A DNA stretch of 51,467 nucleotides from Nitrososphaera sp. (GCA_013114715.1 QCWB01000002.1:1-51467); one strand, 5' to 3'. Counted from the stretch's first letter, positions 43,216 to 51,467 are shown. The notes: a model not told the origin generated them from the letters alone. Program-made: numbers and translations.

Positions 43216-43494
43216 ATGGCAAACAAAATCAAGTGCTCGCACATTCTGGTGCAAAAACAGAGCGAGGCGCTGGCGGTACTTGAAAGGCTGAAAAAAGGCG
43301 AGAGTTTCACCAAACTCGCGCAGGAATTGTCCATAGACCGGGGCAGCGGCAAAAGGGGCGGCGATCTGGGTTATTTTACACGCGGCATGATGGTCAAGCC
43401 ATTTGAAGAAGCTGCATTCAAGCTTGAAAAGGGGCAGATGTCTGAGCCAATAAAGACGGAATTTGGCTACCACATAATCAAAAGGGTGGACTAG
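43216..43494 (+). CDS. Parvulin-type peptidyl-prolyl isomerase
   Basis: This 92-aa stand-alone parvulin domain starts [17 protein letters not shown] and has the family's [24 protein letters not shown] and EFGYHIIKR motifs. It isomerises X-Pro bonds in the cytosol. Single-domain parvulins of this size are known from thaumarchaea (NmPin/CsPinA type). Confidence 0.95.
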   Translation: MANKIKCSHILVQKQSEALAVLERLKKGESFTKLAQELSIDRGSGKRGGDLGYFTRGMMVKPFEEAAFKLEKGQMSEPIKTEFGYHIIKRVD

Positions 43495-43577
43495 ATGGAC
43501 GCTCTACCTTTTAAAATATCATCTAATATGGCGTTCAATGGGAAAATAGTGGCTTGCTGCCTCTCATTGCCTTGCAT

Positions 43578-44420
43578 TCACATTCTATGGCCGGCCAACA
43601 ATTCATCACAAAATAGATAATCGTTATTTCTTAATTTCTGCAGGAATAACGGCAATTGTTCATAATCCAAAGAATAGTTGCAATTTAGTCTAGGGTTGAC
43701 TCTTGGATCAGAATGTATGCCTATAGAGATCCCCGCTTTCGCAAACGCAGGATTGTCATTCTCTAAATCGCCCAGATACAGTATCCCACTTTTCTCAATG
43801 TATTTCAATTCGGTCATAACACAATCAAATCCTCTTCCCTTATCGCATTTTATCGCATAGACGTCTAGAAAGGGATGGGAGTGGTATGTCTGAAGGTAAA
43901 GACAATTCGGAAAGTATGGTTCGTACGGTAGCGCCTTTTTGACATATTCTGTGATTAATTTTGAATATTCCTTCCAGTCTTTGATATCCCTCCAGTCAAA
44001 AGTCACTCCAGCAAGAAACCCTTCCGATGTAAATTTCCTTTCAACCATTATGTCAGGGAATCTTGAAATGACGTCTTCAGATAATTTCTCGAGTGCCTTT
44101 GCACTTTTAATCAAAGTGCTGTTCTCATAAAGCATACGGTGATCCTTGATTTTAGGACGGACATCGCTGCTTTTGTCCATTACAAGGGTTTCAATTCCCA
44201 TTATACATGAAATGATACCAGCGAACTGAACACGAGGAGAAAGAAACCAGTAATCCTTGCTTGAGAGGATGCAAATCGGTATCTCTTTTGATATCTCTTG
44301 TAGAATCTCTTCCAACCTTCTAGGTACCATGTTTTGATCTTTTATTCTCATGTTACCCGTAGGACACAGAGTACCATCGTAATCCGATATTATTGCAAAA
44401 ATCTTCTTGCGATTAATCAT
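43578..44420 (-). CDS. HAD-superfamily phosphatase in the fluoride operon
   Basis: This 280-aa HAD protein (Cof/TPP class) has motif I DYDGTL (catalytic Asp), motif II LSSKD, the Lys in CDKGRGFD and motif IV GDLENDNPAF. The large cap resembles trehalose-6-phosphate or mannosyl-3-phosphoglycerate phosphatases. Its ATG overlaps the DUF190 stop (ATGA), so it is the third gene of a crcB-DUF190-HAD operon behind a fluoride riboswitch. The substrate is unknown. Confidence 0.85.
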   Translation of the reverse strand: MINRKKIFAIISDYDGTLCPTGNMRIKDQNMVPRRLEEILQEISKEIPICILSSKDYWFLSPRVQFAGIISCIMGIETLVMDKSSDVRPKIKDHRMLYENSTLIKSAKALEKLSEDVISRFPDIMVERKFTSEGFLAGVTFDWRDIKDWKEYSKLITEYVKKALPYEPYFPNCLYLQTYHSHPFLDVYAIKCDKGRGFDCVMTELKYIEKSGILYLGDLENDNPAFAKAGISIGIHSDPRVNPRLNCNYSLDYEQLPLFLQKLRNNDYLFCDELLAGHRM

Positions 44421-44746
44421 AGTGCATATACTTCTTGAACTGTTATCAGTCCATTATCAGCCACCATCGCCTTTAGGGGTATAAGCAAAGGCTCCAGTTT
44501 TGATTGCTCGTCTACCACCTCTATAACCAATGGATGGTTTATTGAAATGCCTTCTATGTGAAGTGTAGAACGTCCTCTCCTGCCAAACCCATCTACTGCG
44601 TTAATTACTGTGGCTCCCAGTATCCCATTTTTCATCAGAAAGTCTAACAGGGCGTTGAAGAGTCTCTTGCCTTCCAATAGGTCGTTCTTTTTTATTCGTA
44701 TGGTAAGACACCACATTTTCATCTTTACCATGCTATTATTCTCCAC
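44417..44746 (-). CDS. DUF190 (PII-like) protein linked to CrcB
   Basis: This 109-aa DUF190 protein has a ferredoxin-like fold related to PII, with KMWCLTIRIKKNDLL, GILGATVINAVDGFGRRG and VIEVVDEQ. DUF190 genes often sit beside crcB and are thought to help fluoride export or its regulation. It overlaps crcB by 11 bases and the HAD gene by 4. Confidence 0.88.
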   Translation of the reverse strand: MENNSMVKMKMWCLTIRIKKNDLLEGKRLFNALLDFLMKNGILGATVINAVDGFGRRGRSTLHIEGISINHPLVIEVVDEQSKLEPLLIPLKAMVADNGLITVQEVYAL

Positions 44747-45125
44747 CTCCTCTCAGAATAAGATTCATCACAAGTCTGCCTCCAATTACCGCACCTATTG
44801 AGAGGCCTACATTGGCCAGGATGTTTATTCCAGCGTTTGCAATATACCGGTCTTCAAACATCTTGGTTGTTTCCAGTGCAAATGAAGACATTGTTGTCAG
44901 TGAACCGCAAAACCCAATCGCCACAAGCAGAGAATATTTGGAATCAAGGTTCCAAGCAAAAGTCAAGACGGAAAATATTCCCAAAATGAAACTTCCAATG
45001 GTATTTACAATTAGGATGTTTATTGGCAAGGTTCCAAAGAGCAAAGGCGAAGACGCCATCTTGTAGCGTAGAAAAGCGCCTGCAACGGCTCCTATGGCCA
45101 GAAATACAAATTCAATTCCTTTCAT
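44736..45125 (-). CDS. crcB: CrcB/Fluc fluoride channel
   Basis: This 129-aa membrane protein with four helices has the Fluc motifs IVNTIGSF (about 39-46) and GFCGSLTTMSSFALE (about 72-86). Fluc dimers are highly selective F- channels that lower cytosolic fluoride. It is the first gene of the operon, and the start codon lies just after the riboswitch expression platform. Confidence 0.94.
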   Translation of the reverse strand: MKGIEFVFLAIGAVAGAFLRYKMASSPLLFGTLPINILIVNTIGSFILGIFSVLTFAWNLDSKYSLLVAIGFCGSLTTMSSFALETTKMFEDRYIANAGINILANVGLSIGAVIGGRLVMNLILRGGGE

Positions 45126-45127
45126 TT

Positions 45128-45221
45128 TGCCTACCCTTATTTTTCAATTCTGGTAGGCATTATCAGCTCCTCTGAAAAAGGGCGGTTCTGGATTCTATTC
45201 CAAGGCTAATGCCATAGCCGA
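45128..45221 (-). promoter_or_regulatory. Fluoride riboswitch (crcB motif) with RBS-masking switch
   Basis: On the minus strand the leader reads GGCTATGGCATTAGCC (45204-45219), an extra small hairpin, then ACCGCCC and CTGATAATGCCTACC (ending at 45152). This fits the crcB motif: the first stem, then CUGAU followed by a strand that pairs with GGCAU. The 3' strand TGCCTACC is exactly complementary to GGTAGGCA (45128-45135) just before the crcB ATG. Fluoride binding would trap the first partner and free the RBS region. A TATA-like TTTAAA at about 45240 fits a start near 45220. Confidence 0.8.
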
Positions 45222-45380
45222 CATAAAATATACCGCTAAATTTAAAAATATATCGTTTTTCGGTACCTACCTTGTAAGGGATAAACCGCCATTGAGACAC
45301 AATTCACATGATGGTATTGTTTTTCCTTATCCTTTGCTTTTGGCAGCATCTTCTACGCGTACTCCCTGCAGGAGTATTTT

Positions 45381-45401
45381 GGGACTCATGCGGTGAGTCC
45401 C
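45381..45401 (-). terminator. Hairpin at the 3' end of glnA
   Basis: GGGACTCA-TGCGG-TGAGTCCC is a perfect 8-bp hairpin directly after (and touching) the glnA stop. Another imperfect palindrome, ACTCCCTGCAGGAGT, lies just beyond at about 45360-45374. They are likely transcript-end or stability structures. The remainder of 45222-45400 is promoter and leader DNA. Confidence 0.4.
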
Positions 45402-46864
45402 TATACATCTGCGTAGATGGAAAATTCGTGCGGGTGCGGGCGCAGCGTGACCTCGTTGTGCTCCTTTCTTCCCTGCTCGACTATCTTTTCTACCGTTTCG
45501 GAATCAAAGACGGGCTTTAGGAACTCGTTGTCGTTTTCCAGCTCCTCGCAGGCCTCTTTCAGGCTTGCCGGCAGCTCTGTGATTCCGCGCTCGCGCCTGG
45601 CCTGTGGAGTCATCCTGAAAATATTCTCGTTGACCGGGTCGCCGATCTCTTTTTTGTTCTTTATTCCGTCCAGTCCTGCTGCCATGATAGCCGCAAACGC
45701 CACGTATGGGTTGCACGATGGATCTGGGGCCCTGAACTCTATTCTCTTCATCTTGGCAAACTTGGATCCTCTGTAATGGGCCGGGATCCTGATTATCGCT
45801 GACCTGTTGCCGTTGCTCCACGCCACGTAGACCGGCGCTTCGTAGCCGGGCACAAGCCGCCTGTACGAGTTCGTAGTTGGTGCCACGATTGCCGCAAGCG
45901 CGTGCGCATGGGCCATTATCCCTCCGCCAAAGTACCGTGCTGTCTGTGACATCTCTGCATAATCGTCGCTTTCATCGTAGAACAGATTCTCTCCTTTGTT
46001 CCAGAGGCTGACGTTGACGTGCATGCCAGATCCGTTATCCATGGCTATCGGCTTTGGCATCATGGTAGCCACCATGCCGTGCTTCTTGGCAATATTTTTG
46101 ACTATGTGCTTGTAGCTTTGCGCGGAATCCGCGGCATTTACCAGCGTGTCAAAGCGGATGTCTATCTCGCACTGGCCTGCTGTAGCCACCTCGTGGTGAT
46201 GCGCGTCGCAAACTATGCCAAAATTATTGGTTAGAACTTCGACGCAATCGTTTCTGTACTCCATCAGGGTGTCGCTTGGCGCGCTTGGCAGGTATCCGCC
46301 TTTCAACGGCAAGGCATAACCTACGCTATCCGTGGACCATGGCGCTTCCTGGGACGTGATTTTGTAGCTCTGGCCCCGAGACGGTGTCAGCGTGTCTACC
46401 TCGAGCTTGTTAAATACGAAAAATTCTACCTCCGGCCCCCAGTAGGACGTGTCGTAGCCCTGAGCCTTGGCGTAGTCGTCCGCCCTTCTGGCGATGCCAC
46501 GCGGGTCGCGTGGGAATACTTCTGGCTTTGAGCCGCCGGCCAGAATATCGCAGATTAGCCTTGCAGTCGGAGTCGTTATCCATGGGATCGTCGCATAAGT
46601 TGATGGGTCTGGCCTGATAAGAAGATCGGATTCGTAGATTTCGGTAAAGCCCCGGATAGAAGAGCCGTCCACCTTTGGCAGGCCGTCTGTAAAATCGTCT
46701 ATTTTCAGCATCTTTGAGTCCATGGTAGTATGGTGGAATCTTCCAAAAAGGCCGGTAAACTGTAAGTCGATAAATTTTATGCCGTCATCCTTGATTTTTT
46801 TCATTACCTCGTCAGCGGTATAGGTCAAGCTTTCAATCTTGCCGTTGGTTATCTTGTAAGGCAC
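45401..46864 (-). CDS. glnA: Glutamine synthetase, type I
   Basis: This 487-aa GS-I is the main ammonia-assimilating enzyme (glutamate + NH3 + ATP). It shows DGSSIRGF near residue 65, the metal/glutamate motif GPEVEFFVF, SGMHVNVSLWNKG, and NRSAIIRIPAH for ATP/ammonium. The GTG start at 46864 is preceded by GGAG at a good distance. Ammonia is the energy source in these organisms, so control of this gene is of interest. It diverges from Gins51. Confidence 0.96.
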   Translation of the reverse strand: MPYKITNGKIESLTYTADEVMKKIKDDGIKFIDLQFTGLFGRFHHTTMDSKMLKIDDFTDGLPKVDGSSIRGFTEIYESDLLIRPDPSTYATIPWITTPTARLICDILAGGSKPEVFPRDPRGIARRADDYAKAQGYDTSYWGPEVEFFVFNKLEVDTLTPSRGQSYKITSQEAPWSTDSVGYALPLKGGYLPSAPSDTLMEYRNDCVEVLTNNFGIVCDAHHHEVATAGQCEIDIRFDTLVNAADSAQSYKHIVKNIAKKHGMVATMMPKPIAMDNGSGMHVNVSLWNKGENLFYDESDDYAEMSQTARYFGGGIMAHAHALAAIVAPTTNSYRRLVPGYEAPVYVAWSNGNRSAIIRIPAHYRGSKFAKMKRIEFRAPDPSCNPYVAFAAIMAAGLDGIKNKKEIGDPVNENIFRMTPQARRERGITELPASLKEACEELENDNEFLKPVFDSETVEKIVEQGRKEHNEVTLRPHPHEFSIYADV

Positions 46865-46943
46865 CTAGAATCTCCTATAGTGAGACTGGAAATCTATAAT
46901 TTAAGCTTCTCGGCAATGATCTAAATGTCCCAAGTGACCAGAA

Positions 46944-47507
46944 ATGAGTGAAAAAATCGAGGATATCACCATAACCGACGTCCATAACTTGCTAAAAAAA
47001 GAGGCTCACACACCAATTTTGCAAGATCTCCAAAATGACGCCTATCAAAAGATAGCCGCGTCGCTTGGAAACTTGAAGGGTCAGGGCTTTGAGGGCATCG
47101 AGGCAAAAATACGGGACCAGATGGTGGAGCTTTTGTCAGAATCTGCAAGGCTGCTGATAGAAGTAAGAAAACAAAAGATGCTCTACGGAAGCGAACCGCC
47201 GGACTACTCCAAGCTCACCGATGAAGAAAAATACATTCTTGACGGGCAGCAGGAATCCGAGGCCAGAATGCAGCAAGTGGTAGTCGCAACCACCAAGGGA
47301 AGGCCAAAAGTGCTTGAAACCATATCTGCTGAAATACGCTCAAAACAGATGATAGTCAGGTTCGTAAAGCCAATGGAGCAATTTATCGGAGTAGACATGT
47401 CCAAGTACGGACCGTTTAGGGAAGAAGACGTGGCTTCACTGCCGCTTGAAAACGCCAGGTCGCTTTTGAGCAGCGGAATAGCTGTTCAGGTGCATGCCAA
47501 GCTGTAA
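46944..47507 (+). CDS. gins51: Gins51-type GINS replication subunit
   Basis: This 187-aa protein has a helical A domain (about 1-120) and a small C-terminal beta B domain, IVRFVKPMEQFIGVDMSK followed by YGPFREEDVASLPLENARSLLSSG. The order A then B is the Gins51 (Sld5/Psf1) type. It binds MCM and GAN/Cdc45 in the replicative helicase. No Gins23 or MCM gene is in the window. Confidence 0.88.
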   Translation: MSEKIEDITITDVHNLLKKEAHTPILQDLQNDAYQKIAASLGNLKGQGFEGIEAKIRDQMVELLSESARLLIEVRKQKMLYGSEPPDYSKLTDEEKYILDGQQESEARMQQVVVATTKGRPKVLETISAEIRSKQMIVRFVKPMEQFIGVDMSKYGPFREEDVASLPLENARSLLSSGIAVQVHAKL

Positions 47508-47556
47508 AAATAAATACCTATTTCGAGCAGTAAATGAACACTTGACGCATAATGGC

Positions 47557-47832
47557 GTGGACATTGTAGATTTTGTGCTGTACACGGTCTATCCTACGGC
47601 AGCCTTCTTTCTGGTAGGATTCATTGCAAAAAAGACAGGCCTACGGCAGGTTTTTACCTACCTAATACAAGCCGTAATCTGCTTTGTTTTTGCGGCGGTC
47701 TATTACGTCGTGATACCATTGGGCGGCGCCGACGGGCTGGCCATAATACTGGCCCTGTTTGGGGGCCTGCTTCTTTTCATGGCCAGGAAGCAAAAGATAC
47801 AGCAAGAACAGCAGAATACAGGCGAAATCTAA
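47557..47832 (+). CDS. Small three-helix membrane protein
   Basis: From GTG 47557 the product is 91 aa with three hydrophobic segments (about 3-22, 30-52 and 55-74) and a Gln/Lys-rich C-tail. A longer frame from 47494 would overlap the Gins51 gene. A TATA-like AATAAATACC about 40 bases upstream makes a start at 47542 (TTG) or 47557 plausible. The function is unknown. Confidence 0.55.
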   Translation: MDIVDFVLYTVYPTAAFFLVGFIAKKTGLRQVFTYLIQAVICFVFAAVYYVVIPLGGADGLAIILALFGGLLLFMARKQKIQQEQQNTGEI

Positions 47833-47886
47833 AATTTATAATTTATTGGCATTTTAGTCTCATAATTCGTCAACATTTTAATTCTA

Positions 47887-47899
47887 ATGCATAATGCAT
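47887..47899. promoter_or_regulatory. Tandem ATGCAT motif in an A/T-rich promoter region
   Basis: ATGCATAATGCAT contains two copies of the palindrome ATGCAT. It lies 49 bases before the start of the next membrane-protein gene, just upstream of its probable TATA box, so it could be a regulator site. Confidence 0.25.
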
Positions 47900-47947
47900 A
47901 TCAACTGGCAATAAACGCTAAAATATTTGAATTGTTATAACTAACGT

Positions 47948-48496
47948 ATGCAATCGACAAAGGTCGTACTACCAAAGGTGACCGACTCGATCAAGTCCGG
48001 CATCGTAGCAGGACAAGTTGCGGCGTGGGCGATCTTCGGCCTTATTTTAGCCATAGATACTAACTTACTGACACCCACTGCAACACAACCAGGAACATTT
48101 TACAAGATGATTGGAATGGCATTTGGGCAGGGTCCTGCAACAGACGTGTACCTTGGCTTTTTGCTGCACATGATCACCGCCACAGTGATAGGAATAATCT
48201 ACATGGTTATTTCAAACTCCACAAGAAAGCTGTACATAAGCTCGATATTCAAAGGCCTTGCAACTGGAATCATCACCGGCGTCGTTGTATGGGGCGTTCT
48301 GTTCCTTCCGCTGAACTATGGCCTTATGCAGCCAATGCTCAACAATATCCTGGCAACTTCAGACCCGTCGTCTAGCATGTATCAGCTGGCGGACAGATTG
48401 GTGCAGCTTGCAGGAATAATCTTCACAGGTTCGCTTGCGCTGCATATTCTGTTTGGCGGCGTGCTAGGCTTTATGGGAAGAGTGACAACAGCTTAA
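47948..48496 (+). CDS. Four-helix membrane protein, hypothetical
   Basis: This 182-aa protein has hydrophobic segments at about 18-38, 66-86, 100-122 and 148-172. No domain is recognised. It begins MQSTKVVLPKVTDSIKSG. The A/T-rich region before it (47833-47947) holds the promoter. It is probably a cell membrane protein of thaumarchaeal type; the role is unknown. Confidence 0.65.
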   Translation: MQSTKVVLPKVTDSIKSGIVAGQVAAWAIFGLILAIDTNLLTPTATQPGTFYKMIGMAFGQGPATDVYLGFLLHMITATVIGIIYMVISNSTRKLYISSIFKGLATGIITGVVVWGVLFLPLNYGLMQPMLNNILATSDPSSSMYQLADRLVQLAGIIFTGSLALHILFGGVLGFMGRVTTA

Positions 48497-48571
48497 GAGC
48501 TTGTGGTAAAGCCCACACAATAATTTTTTACGCAACAAAACATATTACAATGACGAGAGCTACTTGTAAAA

Positions 48572-49312
48572 ATGATAAAAGACAAGATAGCGTTAATCAC
48601 AGGTGCCAGCAGCGGCATCGGCTACCAGACTGCTCTTGCCTTGTCTAAAGCCGGCGCAAAAGTGGCCGCCGGAGCAAGGCGAATGGACAAGCTTGAAGCC
48701 TTGAAAAACGAGATAACAAGCAATGGTGGCGAGGTTTTGATAAAGCAGCTTGATGTGACAAAGAAATCAGATTGCGATTCCTTTGTCGAAGCAGCAGTCG
48801 GCAAGTGGGGGACCGTGGACATTTTAGTAAATAACGCAGGCCTGATGCCGCTAAGCTTTTTCAAGAATATGAAAATCGATGAATGGGACCGCATGATAGA
48901 CGTCAACCTGCGCGGCGTGATTTACTCTACAGCCGCTGCAATTCTACACATGACCGCCAAGAAATCAGGCCACATAGTCAACATCTCGTCGATAGCCGGC
49001 AGAGTCGTGTTTCCAGCAGGGACAGTCTACTGCGCGACCAAGCACGCTGTCACGGCATTCAGTGAAGGCCTGCGACAGGAATTCAGCCAGCGGTACAATA
49101 TACGAGTAACCTGCATCGAGCCTGGAGTCGTTGACACCGAACTTAACAGCTCTATAACAGACAAGTCGCTTGAAAAATTCGTAGAGGCAACAAAGCAGAT
49201 GCAATCGCTAAAGGCAACGGACATCGCCAACGCGATTGTGTTTGCAGTGGATTCGCCTCCATACATGAACGTAAACGAGATAATGCTGCGGCCGACTTCG
49301 CAGGAAAGGTAG
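48572..49312 (+). CDS. Short-chain dehydrogenase/reductase
   Basis: This 246-aa classical SDR has the dinucleotide motif TGASSGIG (10-17), NNAG (about 87-90), the catalytic Ser in IVNISSIAG (139-140) and YCATK (Tyr153, Lys157). An Arg pair after the second strand (GARRMDK) favours NADP. The substrate is unknown. It lies directly before the flavoprotein gene. Confidence 0.93.
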   Translation: MIKDKIALITGASSGIGYQTALALSKAGAKVAAGARRMDKLEALKNEITSNGGEVLIKQLDVTKKSDCDSFVEAAVGKWGTVDILVNNAGLMPLSFFKNMKIDEWDRMIDVNLRGVIYSTAAAILHMTAKKSGHIVNISSIAGRVVFPAGTVYCATKHAVTAFSEGLRQEFSQRYNIRVTCIEPGVVDTELNSSITDKSLEKFVEATKQMQSLKATDIANAIVFAVDSPPYMNVNEIMLRPTSQER

Positions 49313-49354
49313 CGCCTGAAGGGTTTTTACTCAGGACCTTCCATTATCTTCGAG

Positions 49355-50503
49355 TTGACAGCAAAGCGAATCTTAATTCTTGGAGCCGGGTTTGGCGGCC
49401 TTGCAGCTGCAAACAAGCTGAGAAAAAGCCTCAGTCAGGATCATCGCATCATAGTTATTGACAGGAAAAAATCTTTCATGATGGGCCTAGTCAACCTCTG
49501 GATTCTTGCCGGAAGCAGGGGGCTGGAAGATTCCCAGACTCCAATCGATGGCCTAAACAGCAGGGGCATAGAGTACCTAAATGACGAAGCCGTAAAAATA
49601 GACCCGGATTCCAGCAGGGTCCAGACCGCGGCCCACGGATGGATAACCTACGACTACCTTGTGATCGCCCTGGGAAGCGAGCTTGCGCCGGAACGGATAA
49701 ACGGCTTTGTCGGCAGAGGCTTTAATTTGTATGATTCCTCACAGGTGCCAGCTCTTCGCGAAAAACTGCTGGCAATAAAACGCGGCAGGGTTGCAATTTC
49801 AATCATGGGGCTGCCATACAAATGCCCTCCAGCCCCCTACGAAGCTGCGATGATAATCAACGACATTCTGACTAAAAATGGCACAAGAGGCACAATAGAC
49901 ATTGACATGTACGTGCCGTCGCCACTATCGCTTCCAATTGCAGGGCCAAAAGTCAGCGCGGACGTCGTAGCAACGATAGAAAAATACGGAATCAAGTTCA
50001 ATCCTTCTTGCAAGATATCCTCGGTCAGGGACGGCGAAATAGAGTTTGAAGGCGGCAGAAAAGAAACCTATGATGTCTTGGTTGGCATCCCTCCGCACAG
50101 GTCGCCGGACGTAATCAAGAGTTCCGGGCTGACTACCAGAGAATGGATTTCAGTTAACCGGCAGACCATGAGAACCGACCGAAAGAACATCTTTGCAGTG
50201 GGAGACGTGACAGAGATAAAGGTCGGTCAGTCGGCCATTCCAAAGGCGGGCATCTTTGCCGAAGGACAGGCCAAGGCCGCTGCAGGCCAGATAATCAACG
50301 AGATAAACAACGACAAATCAGAGGCCAGCTTTGACGGCCAGGGTTTCTGCTTCATGGAAATAGGCGGCAGACAGGCCGGCTATGTAAAGGCCGATTTCTA
50401 CAACCCTGACGGCCCGTTGCTGAGCCTTGAGCCGCCATCAGAGGCAAATTATGAGAAAAAGCACGACTTTGAGAGAAGTCGGATTCGCGAGTGGCTACTC
50501 TAA
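49355..50503 (+). CDS. SQR/NDH-2-like FAD oxidoreductase
   Basis: This 382-aa two-dinucleotide-fold flavoprotein has the FAD motif LGAGFGGLAAANKL (8-21), a central YKCPPAPYEAAMI and the C-terminal FAD motif FAVGDVTEIKVG...PKAGIFAEGQA. It resembles sulfide:quinone reductases and type II NADH dehydrogenases. A single Cys in the mid region and no clear second redox Cys argue against a classical SQR. The start is TTG at 49355. Confidence 0.88.
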   Translation: MTAKRILILGAGFGGLAAANKLRKSLSQDHRIIVIDRKKSFMMGLVNLWILAGSRGLEDSQTPIDGLNSRGIEYLNDEAVKIDPDSSRVQTAAHGWITYDYLVIALGSELAPERINGFVGRGFNLYDSSQVPALREKLLAIKRGRVAISIMGLPYKCPPAPYEAAMIINDILTKNGTRGTIDIDMYVPSPLSLPIAGPKVSADVVATIEKYGIKFNPSCKISSVRDGEIEFEGGRKETYDVLVGIPPHRSPDVIKSSGLTTREWISVNRQTMRTDRKNIFAVGDVTEIKVGQSAIPKAGIFAEGQAKAAAGQIINEINNDKSEASFDGQGFCFMEIGGRQAGYVKADFYNPDGPLLSLEPPSEANYEKKHDFERSRIREWLL

Positions 50504-51052
50504 GGCGTCTTTCTTTTCCGGCTTGGACATGACGTAAAAGCCATGAGCTGCAATTAGAAATGCCGCCAGAGACATCTTGGTCGCAAATACAAGATTCCAC
50601 GGAGTCTGGGGGTTTGGATACGGAACGCTCTTGTCGTCAAAATCAAGCACGCCTTTTATCGCGTCGGCTGTAATAAGCGAGTTCCAGACGGCAAAGTTGT
50701 AAACAAACTCGTACAGCGCCACAACAGCAATGACAAGCACTATCAGCTGCAGGATGGATTTTATCCATTTTGGTATGCCCTTGACCCTGTCGCCTCCAAG
50801 CCGGACAACGCAGTACCATGACACTACAGAAACTATCATCAGATAAGTTATCAGTTTCGCCAGGCCCTTGAAAGGAAACTCTGTGTCTACTAGGACCTCG
50901 CCTATGATGACTCTGCCTGTCTTTTGGTATTCTTCGAGGCTGACGAAAATGGCATAAAAAGTGATAGCTGCCATTACCGTGGCCGAAAAGTAAAAGACGC
51001 CTAGAAATATCTTCCTGGTCCTTCTATCGTCTTTTTCCAGCGCAGAGCGCAC
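50495..51052 (-). CDS. Four-helix membrane protein, hypothetical
   Basis: This 185-aa protein has four membrane segments at about 15-36, 66-85, 92-115 and 152-172 and charged ends. It has no recognised domain. It overlaps the 3' end of the convergent flavoprotein gene by 9 bases. It may be of the kind of conserved membrane protein found in ammonia-oxidising archaea, but I cannot confirm this. Confidence 0.65.
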   Translation of the reverse strand: MRSALEKDDRRTRKIFLGVFYFSATVMAAITFYAIFVSLEEYQKTGRVIIGEVLVDTEFPFKGLAKLITYLMIVSVVSWYCVVRLGGDRVKGIPKWIKSILQLIVLVIAVVALYEFVYNFAVWNSLITADAIKGVLDFDDKSVPYPNPQTPWNLVFATKMSLAAFLIAAHGFYVMSKPEKKDALE

Positions 51053-51084
51053 ATTCTAGGGTAAATAAGTACGTGATATATGAT

Positions 51085-51467
51085 TTACTTCAGGGACTTT
51101 AGCAGCCTGTCTGCAGAAAGCGTGTTTAAGACATCAGATTTCTTTGCCCAGCCGCGTCTTGCCTGGCCTATCCCAAACTGCAAAAATGCATAGTGTATAG
51201 GATGGTGCGCATCAGAATCGATGACCAGCTTTACTCCGTTCTGGACTGCCAGCCTGACATAGTCGTCTTTCAAGTCCAGCCTATTGTAATGCGCGTCTAT
51301 TTCAAGTGCGGTGTGTGTGTCTTTTGCAACTTCGATAAGTTTTGTAATGTTTACAGGATAACCCTCCCTTTTGTTGATTAGCCGGCCGGTTGGATGAAAA
51401 ATAATGTCCACGCTTGGGTTTTTTGCCGCCATGACAAGTCGCTCTGTTTGCGCCTCGATTGGCAGGC
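51085..51467 (-). CDS. polX: PolX-type PHP domain protein, partial (cut by window end)
   Basis: The visible 127 residues form the C-terminal part of the PHP phosphoesterase domain of family X DNA polymerases: DIIFHPTGRLINKREGYPV, ALEIDAHYNRLDL, KLVIDSDAHHP and the end FGIGQARRGWAKKSDVLNTL. His and Asp residues for metal binding are present. The reading frame continues to 51467 and beyond, so the polymerase and N-terminal parts lie outside. It serves DNA repair. Confidence 0.88.
   Translation of the reverse strand, partial: LPIEAQTERLVMAAKNPSVDIIFHPTGRLINKREGYPVNITKLIEVAKDTHTALEIDAHYNRLDLKDDYVRLAVQNGVKLVIDSDAHHPIHYAFLQFGIGQARRGWAKKSDVLNTLSADRLLKSLK

Noticed and set aside
45308-45520. 70-codon plus-strand ORF near the glnA 3' end
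   Set aside because: It runs antisense into glnA, and its hydrophobic start is probably chance in T-rich leader DNA.

Overview
The window is chromosomal DNA of a mesophilic ammonia-oxidising-type archaeon (Thaumarchaeota/Nitrososphaeria), most likely Nitrososphaera-like. The evidence is the A-type ATP synthase operon, archaeosine TGT without a PUA domain, Gins51, an archaeal Sm protein, RqcH/aNEMF, PyrI, a plastid-type DnaJ-ferredoxin fusion, many small zinc-ribbon proteins, and many leaderless GTG/TTG starts about 25 nt downstream of TATA-like boxes. No rRNA, tRNA or CRISPR array was found.

Layout. 0-5 kb: atpE-A-B-D operon on the minus strand, closed by a 42-codon ORF joined by an ATGA overlap. 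5-9 kb: Mut7-C nuclease, CBS/zinc-ribbon protein, rqcH, small membrane proteins, pyrI. 9-13.5 kb: a possible structured RNA, ChaB, a ribbon-helix-helix regulator, a DipZ/CcdA thiol-redox pair, and an ArsR-like regulator behind a palindromic operator. 13.5-18.8 kb: DEAD-box helicase, two paralogous zinc-ribbon proteins and a solitary TnpB. 18.8-21.3 kb: Fap7/AK6-like NTPase, Sm protein and tgtA. 21.3-26.6 kb: an unusual cluster with a geranylgeranyl-reductase-like flavoprotein, two paralogous beta-rich proteins of unknown function and three small helical proteins, divergent from a polyprenyl diphosphate synthase. 26.6-29 kb: PfkB kinase, UbiX-like flavin prenyltransferase and a membrane-anchored Hsp20-like protein.

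29-40 kb is the accessory region. A two-gene system that I read as Hachiman (HamA PD-(D/E)XK nuclease of the DUF1837 type plus HamB SF2 helicase) is followed by a luciferase-like flavin oxidoreductase. The whole 4.76-kb block is bracketed by a perfect 72-bp inverted repeat. Next to it lie a type II restriction-modification pair, several tiny zinc or coiled-coil proteins, an ATP-grasp ligase and a patatin-like phospholipase.

40-51.5 kb returns to housekeeping genes: cbiF/cbiL (cobamide synthesis), DnaJ-Fer, a degenerate RelA/SpoT-like HD protein, parvulin, then crcB-DUF190-HAD phosphatase behind a recognisable fluoride riboswitch, then glnA, Gins51, membrane proteins, an SDR, an SQR/NDH-2-like flavoprotein and a PolX PHP domain cut by the window end. 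The most notable points are the inverted-repeat-bounded Hachiman cassette, the archaeal fluoride riboswitch with a visible RBS-masking switch, and the isoprenoid/beta-protein cluster.
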